From the NCBI GenBank assembly GCA_046594215.1, contig JBKJPX010000039.1, forward strand, positions 1 to 64,000: 64,000 nt of DNA, read 5' to 3'. How positions within the stretch are numbered: position 1 is the stretch's first letter; the number at the start of each line of letters is the position of its first letter. The notes below the pieces were generated by a model. The model saw only the letters and a program-made list of their open reading frames with translations, searched no databases and was not told where the DNA came from. The translations under genes were made by a program, and so were the position numbers. Of this stretch, positions 35,401-42,921 are shown in pieces. This DNA is from Panacagrimonas sp046594215 (GTDB lineage Bacteria; Pseudomonadota; Gammaproteobacteria; Nevskiales; Nevskiaceae).

Positions 35401-38400
35401 CTTGTCGAGCAGCCAGCCCTTGTCGAGCTTGCGGATGATCCCGGCCATTTCGGGCGGCACGTTCACGCCGGACAGCGCCGCGATGGCGCGGTACACCGGC
35501 GTCGCATCGAGCTCGCCGGCTACCTCGGTCTCGACCGTCTCACGCAGCTCGGCGAAGGATTCCTCGCGACGCCGGCGCAGCGGCGCCATGACCTTTGCCG
35601 TCAGCTTGTCGGTAGCGCGGTCCTGAGCAGACTGGTTCGCGCGCATGTAGGCCGCCACCTCCTCGCCCGTCGCGCCGAGGGATAGCATCTCGTCCGGCGC
35701 CTTCCAGATCGCATCGAACTTGTCCGCCTCGCGCGCCTGCTGGATCGCTTCGTCCGACGCGAGCAGGCGATCGAACACGGCCCGCACCTCGTCGTTCAGA
35801 TCGATGTTCTGGCCGGCGTCTTTGATGAGCCCCTTCAGGGTGCGATACACCGCGGCCATGAAGGAACGGAGTCGCGCAAAAGCGGCGCGCAGTTCGAGCG
35901 AGGGTGCCTTGCCTTCCAGCACGTAGGCTTCCATGCCGCGCGCCAGTTTCTCAAGCTGCGGGACGGTCATGGCCTCGAACGATTGCGCGCCGCTCCACGC
36001 GAGAAGAGACTGGTAGTCGGCGACAAGCTGCGACTGGTTCCCCGTGCGCTCGGCCTCGGGGATCACTGAGAAGTCCGCCGCGAGGTCGGCCAGGATGGCG
36101 AAAGCCATGTGCCCGAGCTCGTGCGTGAAGGTCGTCAGGTTGGCCTTGCGCAGCAGCGAGATGTTGAACGGGCGCGTGCCATCGGGCCGACGATCGCCGG
36201 GCATTGCGCCCTTGATCGAGCCGCGGGGTTCGGTGCCGCGCTTCTGGTACAGGCTCTGCGGCTCGCTGATCGCCGCCTCGTCCCACATCACATAGTTGTG
36301 CCCGCCACCCTTCACGTTGGCGATCTGCCCAGCCTTGAACCGCATGCCAGGGACGCCATGCTCGGCGAAGTGCAGCGATGCGGCCTGCTCGCTTCCGAGC
36401 TTCTTGGCGAGCATCTCGTACAGGGTCGACCCGTCGCCGTCGCGGGCCATGCCGCCCAATTCCATCGCCGCGGAATTGAACGCCGCGGTCAGCTGACGCG
36501 GACCGTTCTCGCCGTCGCGAAGGTGCCCTTCCTCGCGCAGGAAAGTCCGCGCGATTTCCTGCACGATCGCGTTCTGCTTGGCGATCGGCGCATCGTAGTC
36601 CAGGAGCTCGGCGTCCTCGGGCAGCTCGACCTTGTAGAGGTTGCCCTTGATCACCTGCACGTCCCGGCGCTTCTGGTTCGCCAGGAACGCATTGAGGCGC
36701 TCGTAATACTCGACCGCGGTCAGTCCCTGGTTCCGGGCCTGCTCAACAGCCCAGGCCTCGCCCGCCTTGGCTTCCTTGAGCCACTGCTTTGCTGCCGCCT
36801 TGATCTCGCGCGCATCGTTGTAGAAGAGCAAGCGCGCGGCGTGACCCTCAGGAGAGAACGCCTCGACTTTCCGGCCGCCGACCAAGACCGCGCCCGTGGC
36901 GCTGGTCGCATCGCTCAGAGTCTTGCGGTAGTGCTCGGCGACCGCCCGATGGCCCGCGAAGTACAGCCCGTAACCGTAGGCCTGAGCCCCTTCGCCCGTG
37001 CCGATCTTCTGCAGGCTGAACTTCTCGACAGCATGCGGAGTGCCGTGGTACGCCGACTGGTTGAGCTCCTCGCCTGCCCCCAATTGACGCGGCGCCGGCG
37101 ATTCCACTACCGTGACCGCATCCCCGCCATCGTTTCGCGCGTTGTGTCGGACGCTTTCGAGAATCGAAAGGGCATTCGTCGTGGCGGGGTACTTTCGGAT
37201 CGATTGCAGCGCCAACCTCTGCCGCTTGCTGCGCACTTCCTCGAGGTACAGGAACGTGCCATCCGCTAACCTCTTGACGTAGGCGATCATCGGGCGACCG
37301 ATGTCGTTCTTGAGTCCGTAGGCCGTCATATCCGGGGACGACAACACGTCCGGGATCCGCTCGAAATCCTGGTCGGTCACCGCGACCTGCCCGCGCTTCC
37401 CCTCTTCCACGGCGTCGCCATGCTTTTTTTGCACATGCCGAATCGCCGATCCATCGATCATGTGCACGTAGCCGCCGATGTCGAGGCCATGCTCCGCGGC
37501 TTCGGCGACACTCTCAGGCGCCACCGGCATCAGGTCCGCACTCACTGACGAAGGCGTCGCTCCGCGCATCCGAGCGATCACGTCACGGATCGCCTGCACC
37601 GCGCGCGCCGTCACGGTTGCGGCCTGCTCCAGCACCCTGCCCTGCGCCGCCTTCGCATCCTCCTCGGCCAGCCGCTGCGAAATCTGCTCGTTCGTCAGCG
37701 AATGAATGTCCATGCCCAGGCGATGCACTTCGTTGCCGAGATCCTCGGCCGCCTGCCGGAACCCGAGCCGCTCCTCGTTGCGGGCATTCGGGCTGCGCAA
37801 CTCGCCGTGCAAGTCGTCGCGGACCATCTCGAGCAGGTCGCGGTAATCCGGCCGGCCGTAGTCGTCCAGGTTCGTGAACGCTTCGCGCCAGCCGCCTTCG
37901 GCCAGCGATTCGCCCATGTGCTCGACTGTCATCCCCTTGCCGGAGATCAGGCCCGGCCGCTTCTCCTTGTCCAGGATCGCGAGCAGGTCGGGACCGCCCA
38001 CCGATTCCGGGTCGATGCCGCCGCGCTTCACGATCTCCGAGATCAGCCGCGGCCCGAACAGTTCGTCGTCGGTCGGAAGCTTTCCCGAGCGCACCGCGTC
38101 GAGCAGCGGGTCGAGCGCGCCGACCTTGCGCCGGTCGGTCAGGACACTCGGCAGCGGGCGCGTGACGTCCAGGGGGAATCGCTCGAGGAACTGGTCCGCC
38201 GTCAGTCCCGCGCGCTGCGCCACGCCGCGGAACAGTCCGACCCGGAGCTGCGCCTGGTCCTCGGCGTCCTTCTGCGAGAAGCCCGCGCCCAGCAGCCCGG
38301 CCACCGTGTCGTTGAAGATCGGATTCGCAGGGTCGTCCGCTTGGCGCCCCTGCCCGTCGTACACCTCCTGCAGCATCCGCTCGCGGTCCTTGTCGAACTG

Positions 38401-40161
38401 CGCCGCCTCGAACGAGGTCATGCCGTCCTCGTCCAGCGTCGAATGCTCGACCAAGCCCTTGTGCCAGTCGGTCCCCGCAAGCTTCTCGGCGTACACCTCG
38501 ATCGGCACCGCGATGCGGCCATCGAGCGCGTAGGCCTCGGCGTAGGCTTCGCGGCCCCGCTCGCCCATCATCTCCCCGAAGACTTCCGACGCATCCAGCC
38601 CGGCGGACTGGAACAGCTCGGTCGCCTTGTTGGCATCGACATAGACGTTCTCGACCGTGCCGTGCTTGTCCTTCACGGCCTCGACGAACTCGCGGAACTT
38701 GGAGGGCATCCGCTGGAGCAGCTTCGACGCCTTCGCTGATTCGCCGAGCGCCGTCATCCGGTCGACCGACGACTGCGCGTTCGCGGCCCGGCGCGAGTCA
38801 GCGACGAACGATGCGCCCGCGCCCGTGCCGGCGAGCATGAAGGTGCCCTTCGCTGTCGCGACCAGGGTGTCGAGCAGCCGCTGGCCGATCGCCTGCCCCG
38901 TCGCGGCTTCTCCGCCGGCCTGCTGCTTGATCAGTTCGCCGGCGACGATCGTCACCAGCTCCTGCGCGACTTCCGTCGACGTTTCGACGGTGACGCTATG
39001 AGCGAACTTCGCCCCGGCCGACTTGAACGCAGCGAGCACGGTCGGCGACTTGAGCGCAGCCTTCACCGCGTTCGCGGCCTTACCGCCCACAAGCTTCTCG
39101 CCGCCCGGGATTGTCTTTAGCAACGCCCCTAGGCCTGTGATCTCAAGGCCGGCATTGACCATGCCCACAGCGGACGCCGCAGCCGTCATGGTCCCCATAT
39201 CGAGGGGCTGACCCGCGCCGTCCTTGAACCCGCGAAACTCATCGAACGCGAGCCCCGCTTCCATCTTGAAAGACTCATACGCTGCGCCGGTCGTGAACCC
39301 CGCGCCTGCGCCCGCTGCCGCGCCTGCCGTCGCGCCTGCTGCTGCGCCGAGCCCAGCGCCAGGGATCAGGCCAACGCCGCCGGTGGGCACGCCCAGGACG
39401 CCCGCACCCGTCGCAGCGCCCGCAGCGGCACCCGTTGCCGCACCAACCACCGCACCGACTCCGGCGCCCTTCACGCCGCCCTTTATGGCCTGAAGCGTGG
39501 TCGGGGCCATCTTCGCCGTTTCGATTGCCGCCTCTTCAAAAAATCCGTCAGCCGCGTACCGATGCTGCCGCTGCGACTCCGCAGAGATTTGATCGCCGCG
39601 CGTAATCTCTTCGGGCGTCGCCTTGCCTTCCATCTGCTTGAAGCGGATACCGGATAGCTCGACCTGGTCCTGCCCGGACTGGAACGCCCGCGGGATCGTC
39701 TTCATCATCCGGGCGAACTTGCCGAGATTGCCAGGGTCGTCTTTCGAGACCATAGGCACAGACTTGAACGCCCGCTCCACGCCGGACAGATTCCCGACGT
39801 CGTCCTTCGAGACGACCAGGTTCTCGTCCTTCTGTTCCATGAAGTCGAAGAGCGCCGGGTTCTCGAGCCGGAACTTGATCGGGTCGACCTTGTGCGCTTC
39901 GACGTAGTTTTCGATCTCGGGCTGATTGCGCTTCACCAGGTCCACCGAGAACCCGGTGCGATTCGACAACTCGAGCGCCTTCGCGAACTGGTCGGGATCC
40001 TCGGAGAAGTTGCGGATCAGGCTCGCGCGCAGGCCGCCCTGCTGCTTCTGGCTTTCGACCGCCGACGTGACGATGCTCGGACGCGCCGCGGGCGCCGCAG
40101 TTTCATCGGCTGGGATATCGCTCAGGCGCGGGACGATCGGCATCAGTTCCCCCGCACCCAT
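32410..40161 (-). CDS. Giant polyvalent internal virion protein
   Basis: 2583 residues, about 7.8 kb, in the place of the largest ejection protein of T7-like phages. Visible parts: a Gly/Ala GxxxG-rich membrane-forming stretch (about 227-292); a PBECR-type nuclease-like domain (about 880-985) with IRHVQKKHGD; an ART-PolyVal-like ADP-ribosyltransferase domain (about 1035-1300) with AYHGTPHAVEKF, AYGYGLYFAGH and GVPGMRFKAG; a zincin motif THELGHMAF near 1345; long helical regions; and a C-terminal part with membrane-prone segments and an acidic run GPDDDDDDGLD. It is probably packaged and injected with DNA. Domain names are pattern-based. It overlaps the next gene upstream by 19 bases. Confidence 0.85.
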   Translation of the reverse strand: MGAGELMPIVPRLSDIPADETAAPAARPSIVTSAVESQKQQGGLRASLIRNFSEDPDQFAKALELSNRTGFSVDLVKRNQPEIENYVEAHKVDPIKFRLENPALFDFMEQKDENLVVSKDDVGNLSGVERAFKSVPMVSKDDPGNLGKFARMMKTIPRAFQSGQDQVELSGIRFKQMEGKATPEEITRGDQISAESQRQHRYAADGFFEEAAIETAKMAPTTLQAIKGGVKGAGVGAVVGAATGAAAGAATGAGVLGVPTGGVGLIPGAGLGAAAGATAGAAAGAGAGFTTGAAYESFKMEAGLAFDEFRGFKDGAGQPLDMGTMTAAASAVGMVNAGLEITGLGALLKTIPGGEKLVGGKAANAVKAALKSPTVLAAFKSAGAKFAHSVTVETSTEVAQELVTIVAGELIKQQAGGEAATGQAIGQRLLDTLVATAKGTFMLAGTGAGASFVADSRRAANAQSSVDRMTALGESAKASKLLQRMPSKFREFVEAVKDKHGTVENVYVDANKATELFQSAGLDASEVFGEMMGERGREAYAEAYALDGRIAVPIEVYAEKLAGTDWHKGLVEHSTLDEDGMTSFEAAQFDKDRERMLQEVYDGQGRQADDPANPIFNDTVAGLLGAGFSQKDAEDQAQLRVGLFRGVAQRAGLTADQFLERFPLDVTRPLPSVLTDRRKVGALDPLLDAVRSGKLPTDDELFGPRLISEIVKRGGIDPESVGGPDLLAILDKEKRPGLISGKGMTVEHMGESLAEGGWREAFTNLDDYGRPDYRDLLEMVRDDLHGELRSPNARNEERLGFRQAAEDLGNEVHRLGMDIHSLTNEQISQRLAEEDAKAAQGRVLEQAATVTARAVQAIRDVIARMRGATPSSVSADLMPVAPESVAEAAEHGLDIGGYVHMIDGSAIRHVQKKHGDAVEEGKRGQVAVTDQDFERIPDVLSSPDMTAYGLKNDIGRPMIAYVKRLADGTFLYLEEVRSKRQRLALQSIRKYPATTNALSILESVRHNARNDGGDAVTVVESPAPRQLGAGEELNQSAYHGTPHAVEKFSLQKIGTGEGAQAYGYGLYFAGHRAVAEHYRKTLSDATSATGAVLVGGRKVEAFSPEGHAARLLFYNDAREIKAAAKQWLKEAKAGEAWAVEQARNQGLTAVEYYERLNAFLANQKRRDVQVIKGNLYKVELPEDAELLDYDAPIAKQNAIVQEIARTFLREEGHLRDGENGPRQLTAAFNSAAMELGGMARDGDGSTLYEMLAKKLGSEQAASLHFAEHGVPGMRFKAGQIANVKGGGHNYVMWDEAAISEPQSLYQKRGTEPRGSIKGAMPGDRRPDGTRPFNISLLRKANLTTFTHELGHMAFAILADLAADFSVIPEAERTGNQSQLVADYQSLLAWSGAQSFEAMTVPQLEKLARGMEAYVLEGKAPSLELRAAFARLRSFMAAVYRTLKGLIKDAGQNIDLNDEVRAVFDRLLASDEAIQQAREADKFDAIWKAPDEMLSLGATGEEVAAYMRANQSAQDRATDKLTAKVMAPLRRRREESFAELRETVETEVAGELDATPVYRAIAALSGVNVPPEMAGIIRKLDKGWLLDKYGQEWINKNLLRRGVYAAEGGMSADLAASLLGFDSGRSLVEAIAEAPLRREYLKAETERRLNEIIPDPMRDGSLSDEAVAAVHNERRGDVLALELKILNRASGGGKETSKQVARRIAERIVGDRAVRDIRPNRYLLDEKRAARKATEALLAKDYEAAATAKRQELLSFYLWRVSQDAREEADKARDYLDSYTKNAARERLAKAGAEYVEQVDDMLAAYGFRAPGVAPSGLREWTRLQDEAGHETAIPDEVIRRSEGKAVNWRDVSMDELRGLRDAVRNVSHLAKLSREALANDQTVEWEAAREDLAGRIRSTLDEKKKPFTDAEATTWESVRAFTGKLMDSVLRPETVVEWLDGGTTGPWHDLFWNQAQAAHDRRDTLRERVMKPLVDMVEKWDAKQRARMAEKIPIASLGEALTRSTLVSMALNMGNASNLDKLMRGGIWRDGKHVEFTDQTAREVREALSADDWKMVQFIWDQVDAMWPDVVEFQKSMGGLVPDKVEAVAVDTPAGVLRGGYWPVVYDPRQSAIGAKQEAAKSIKEALGALTKASTKKGFLKSRTSVARPLLLDFQRILVRHVDEVITDLTHRRFIMQANRVLEDAEIASLIRTRLGDVPFESLKGMVGHTISSRNYYDPALDAQDRLFDRIVSNTAVAALGFKVATSIGNLVVAPIQAAARVSPARMTSALAQFMSAPKQTRDLVWSLSPQMRYRAENLDASFSEVLKSLRGEHSIRAQVARASMSVHRWADFLGSTVIWLAKYQQEVAEQSVPDTAAAVRAADKAIRQTQTAGAPKDLSAFERSPTSKLVKLFLGPMLIMNNRIRDAVQLRGAVKNVPEAIGTLFAVWFIPAFLFELAVGRGPDDDDDDGLDVGDVAKWAGIKTAMYPFMTLPYLRDIAAGVEAALSHKPAFARSNPLVEAGNMLVNAGAKVTGALFGEDEVDEEKLAKSLIRAAGPIIGLPTGALTLPGDLIYDVLTGEYDPEGVSDLKYLIYRRPAEKNP

Positions 40162-41915
40162 TCACCGACCAGGCGCAGCGCCTGCTCGTTGCGGTTCGGA
40201 TCGGTGCCGCCGGCCAGCAGCGCCGAGATGTAGAACGACACGTTCGCGTCAGAGTCGGTGATGTTCTTGGCGCGCAGCTGGTCGCGCGCAGCCGCGATGT
40301 CCTCGTCTGGAATGTTCTTGATTGAGATCCGAGCGTCGTTCTGTGTGACGTCCTCGACCGTCAGCTGGCTGATCGGCTTGTACCCGGAATTCCCGAGGCC
40401 CGGCGGATCGACCTTCAGGATCGTGTTTTTCTTCCAGTCGTCCATCAGATGCCGGTCGATGATCTCGTCCCGCGCCTTCGGGTCCAGCGTCTTCCCCGAG
40501 GCCTTGAGGATCTCGATCTCCTGGTCGATGGCCAAGCGCACCCGGCCATAGTCCTGCTCCTGCTGGACCGAGCGTTTGCCCTTGCCCTTGCCCGTCGTCG
40601 GAACCTTGAAGCGGGGATAGTTGTACGAAGCCGCCTCGATCTGATCGTTGAGCTGGGTCTGCGTGAACGATGCAGCCCCCGACTTGTTCGGATTGTTGAG
40701 GTCGTTGATCTTGTCGGCCATGCGCTTGTACTCGGGACCCGTTCCCAACAGCGGGATGAGGTCGACCGGCTTCGTGTCCTTGAGCTCGGCATCGGTCATC
40801 GCAGCCACCCGCCCGTAGTTCAGCGCCAGGGTGTTCGCGTCGATCTTTCCGCCGCGCTCCTCGTACGTCTGGATCTCGCTCACCGTCTCGGGCGAGTACG
40901 CCAGCAGGCCGTTGATGACGTTGGCCGGCATCTTCGACAGCGGCGTGCCCGTGACAGCCAGGCGCCAGGCCGCATCCTTGGCGCCCGTCTCCGCCTCAGT
41001 CTTGGCCGCGGTGATCTCGGCGAATCGCGCCGTCAGTTCCGACTTTGCCGCCGTGCGGATCTTCGGATCCTCGATGTCCGCGAGCATGCCCAGCGCCGCC
41101 GAGCGATCGCCCTTGGACTTCGACCAGATGTCGCCGGCCGAGATCCGACCGCGTTCCTGCGATACCGCGCCGTCGAGTTGCCGCTCGAGCGATTCCGCCT
41201 GGTCGGCCGGCAGGGTGTCGCGCACCTCCCGAAAGCGTTTGTCAGCCGCGAGGGGATCGGTGTCCATCTCGCGCAGGATCACCGCCGACATGACCTTGCC
41301 TCGAGCTTCCGCCTGCGCCGCCATCACGAGACCCGGCGCCTGACCCTGCAGCGGAAGTTCCGCCGCGATCTCGGCCCGCAGCATCTCATCGCCGAGCCGT
41401 TTCGGGTTCGTGTAGTTCGCCGCCGCCAGTTGGCTCGCGTTCTCGATCGTCGCCGCGGACTGGCCCTTGTAGAACGTCTCTCCTTCGCGCACGACCAACC
41501 GCGCCATATCCCCGCGCCGCTGATTGCGCACGTTGCCGGCGTAGGCGTCGAATGCCGCTCGCTCGTCGGGGTTGTTGATGCCCTCAGCGAGTTTGCTGAT
41601 GCGCTTATCGAATTCGGGAAGTACCTTCTCCTCGAGTCCGAAGGTCTGATCGCCCTTGCGATTCAGCGCCCCCGTCTCGGGCGCGTTGAACAACTCGAAA
41701 TCGATGTTGTTGACCTGGTCCTGCGAAGCCAGGAGCCGCGACTTTCGCGCGCGCTGCTGTACGTCGTAAGCGTAATCAGCCGACACATCTGCAACCGCAT
41801 TGAGGCCGCGGGCGACCCCCTGCCCGTAGGCCTTGGGGTCGAACGCAACCTGCTGGCGCGCGTTGGGAAGCGCCTGCGGCGTGACCTGCGGCTGATAGCG
41901 CGGGACGGTTGGCAC
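40143..41915 (-). CDS. Internal virion protein (core/ejection)
   Basis: 590 residues, predominantly helical (ADKRFREVRDTLPADQAESLERQLDGAV, TAAKSELTARFAEITAAKTEAETG). It opens with a Pro/Gln-rich segment. Its position between the gp14-like core protein and the giant protein matches gp15 of T7-like phages, which forms part of the DNA-ejection channel. No enzymatic motif seen. It directly abuts the gene before it (stop to start without a gap). Confidence 0.75.
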   Translation of the reverse strand: MPTVPRYQPQVTPQALPNARQQVAFDPKAYGQGVARGLNAVADVSADYAYDVQQRARKSRLLASQDQVNNIDFELFNAPETGALNRKGDQTFGLEEKVLPEFDKRISKLAEGINNPDERAAFDAYAGNVRNQRRGDMARLVVREGETFYKGQSAATIENASQLAAANYTNPKRLGDEMLRAEIAAELPLQGQAPGLVMAAQAEARGKVMSAVILREMDTDPLAADKRFREVRDTLPADQAESLERQLDGAVSQERGRISAGDIWSKSKGDRSAALGMLADIEDPKIRTAAKSELTARFAEITAAKTEAETGAKDAAWRLAVTGTPLSKMPANVINGLLAYSPETVSEIQTYEERGGKIDANTLALNYGRVAAMTDAELKDTKPVDLIPLLGTGPEYKRMADKINDLNNPNKSGAASFTQTQLNDQIEAASYNYPRFKVPTTGKGKGKRSVQQEQDYGRVRLAIDQEIEILKASGKTLDPKARDEIIDRHLMDDWKKNTILKVDPPGLGNSGYKPISQLTVEDVTQNDARISIKNIPDEDIAAARDQLRAKNITDSDANVSFYISALLAGGTDPNRNEQALRLVGEWVRGN

Positions 41916-42455
41916 TTAAGGCGCTCCGCCGAATCCAGCGTTTCGCGCCCCGAAATTTGTCCGGGACATCGCACCCGTGCCAGAACCCCCCATAGCACCG
42001 TAGGCGCCGAAAGCCTGCGCGCCCGTGCTGAGGACCGTACCCGCGATCGCGCCCTTCGCCCCCGACTTAATCATTCGGCGCGAGTTGTAGTAGTTGTTCG
42101 CGTCGACCTTGAAGCCCCAGGCCTCGCGCAGCGCATTCGCCCGAGCGAGGTAAGCGTCCTGCTCGCCCATGCCCGCCGTCTGCGAAAGGATCTCGCCGGC
42201 GGAACCGGAACCGAGCTCTACGCCGTTGGCCGCGAGCGCCGCGTTCTGCGTCCCCATCGCCTGCCGGGTCTGATTGCGAACCCGCTGCTCCTCGATCATG
42301 CCCAGGCGCGTGCGGTCATCCGCCTGCTGGTTGGCCAGCCGGGCGTTCTGGGTCGCGACCTTGGCCTCGGCCTTGCCCTGCTGATGTTGGCTGTATGCCT
42401 GCGCGCCGCCCGCCAATGCGGTGAACGCGAGGGTTGCCGATACCGGGTCACACAT
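41916..42455 (-). CDS. Internal core protein, T7 gp14-like
   Basis: 179 residues. The family opening MCDPVSATLAFTALAGGAQAYSQHQQGKAEAKVA is followed by a long helix (NARLANQQADDRTRLGMIEEQRVRNQTRQAMGTQNAALAANGVELGSGSAGEIL) and a Gly/Ala-rich tail. This is the common virion core protein of T7-like podoviruses, ejected into the outer membrane at infection. Confidence 0.85.
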   Translation of the reverse strand: MCDPVSATLAFTALAGGAQAYSQHQQGKAEAKVATQNARLANQQADDRTRLGMIEEQRVRNQTRQAMGTQNAALAANGVELGSGSAGEILSQTAGMGEQDAYLARANALREAWGFKVDANNYYNSRRMIKSGAKGAIAGTVLSTGAQAFGAYGAMGGSGTGAMSRTNFGARNAGFGGAP

Positions 42456-42921
42456 TGGGTTGCACTCCGAGATCGAATCGGCAGAAAGGAAGGCCGCTAA
42501 CCCCGTAGGGTTCGGCCGGATGAATGTTGAAACCCATCCAGCGCAGCCAGCGGATCGAGGCCGTGTTCCGCTCGTCCACGTAGTTGATGAGCACCGGGAA
42601 GAGCGCCTTCATCTGCTCGAGCACGTCGCGGTTGCGCCTCAAGAACACCGTCGCGTACGACTCGACGGCATTCGTCCCGATCATCCAGGGCACGCCGACG
42701 CCGTCCATTCCGGGTGCGGGGGCGACACCGAACATGCACACCGGCGTGCCGTCGACCAGACCGGTCCAGGCCAACGAGGAGATCTCGAGGCCTTCGACCA
42801 GCACCTCGTGCAGCGAATGCCCGCTGGCCGCGAGTACTTCGGCGACGTCCGCCGGCCGCGCGTCCGCCACGATGGCGTCGATGTCGTCTGCGGTTGCGAG
42901 GAGCACGCGCACGTCCATCAT
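42448..42921 (-). CDS. Phage protein of the T7 gp13 family
   Basis: 157 residues with a GNAT-like fold pattern: ATADDIDAIVADARPADVAEVLA, GTPVCMFGVAPAPG, and NTASIRWLRWMGFNIHPAEPYG, where a real acetyltransferase would have its C-terminal motif. In T7-like phages this protein is needed for assembly of the internal core and is not known to acetylate. It overlaps the neighbouring genes by 8 and 4 bases. Confidence 0.8.
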   Translation of the reverse strand: MMDVRVLLATADDIDAIVADARPADVAEVLAASGHSLHEVLVEGLEISSLAWTGLVDGTPVCMFGVAPAPGMDGVGVPWMIGTNAVESYATVFLRRNRDVLEQMKALFPVLINYVDERNTASIRWLRWMGFNIHPAEPYGVSGLPFCRFDLGVQPNV

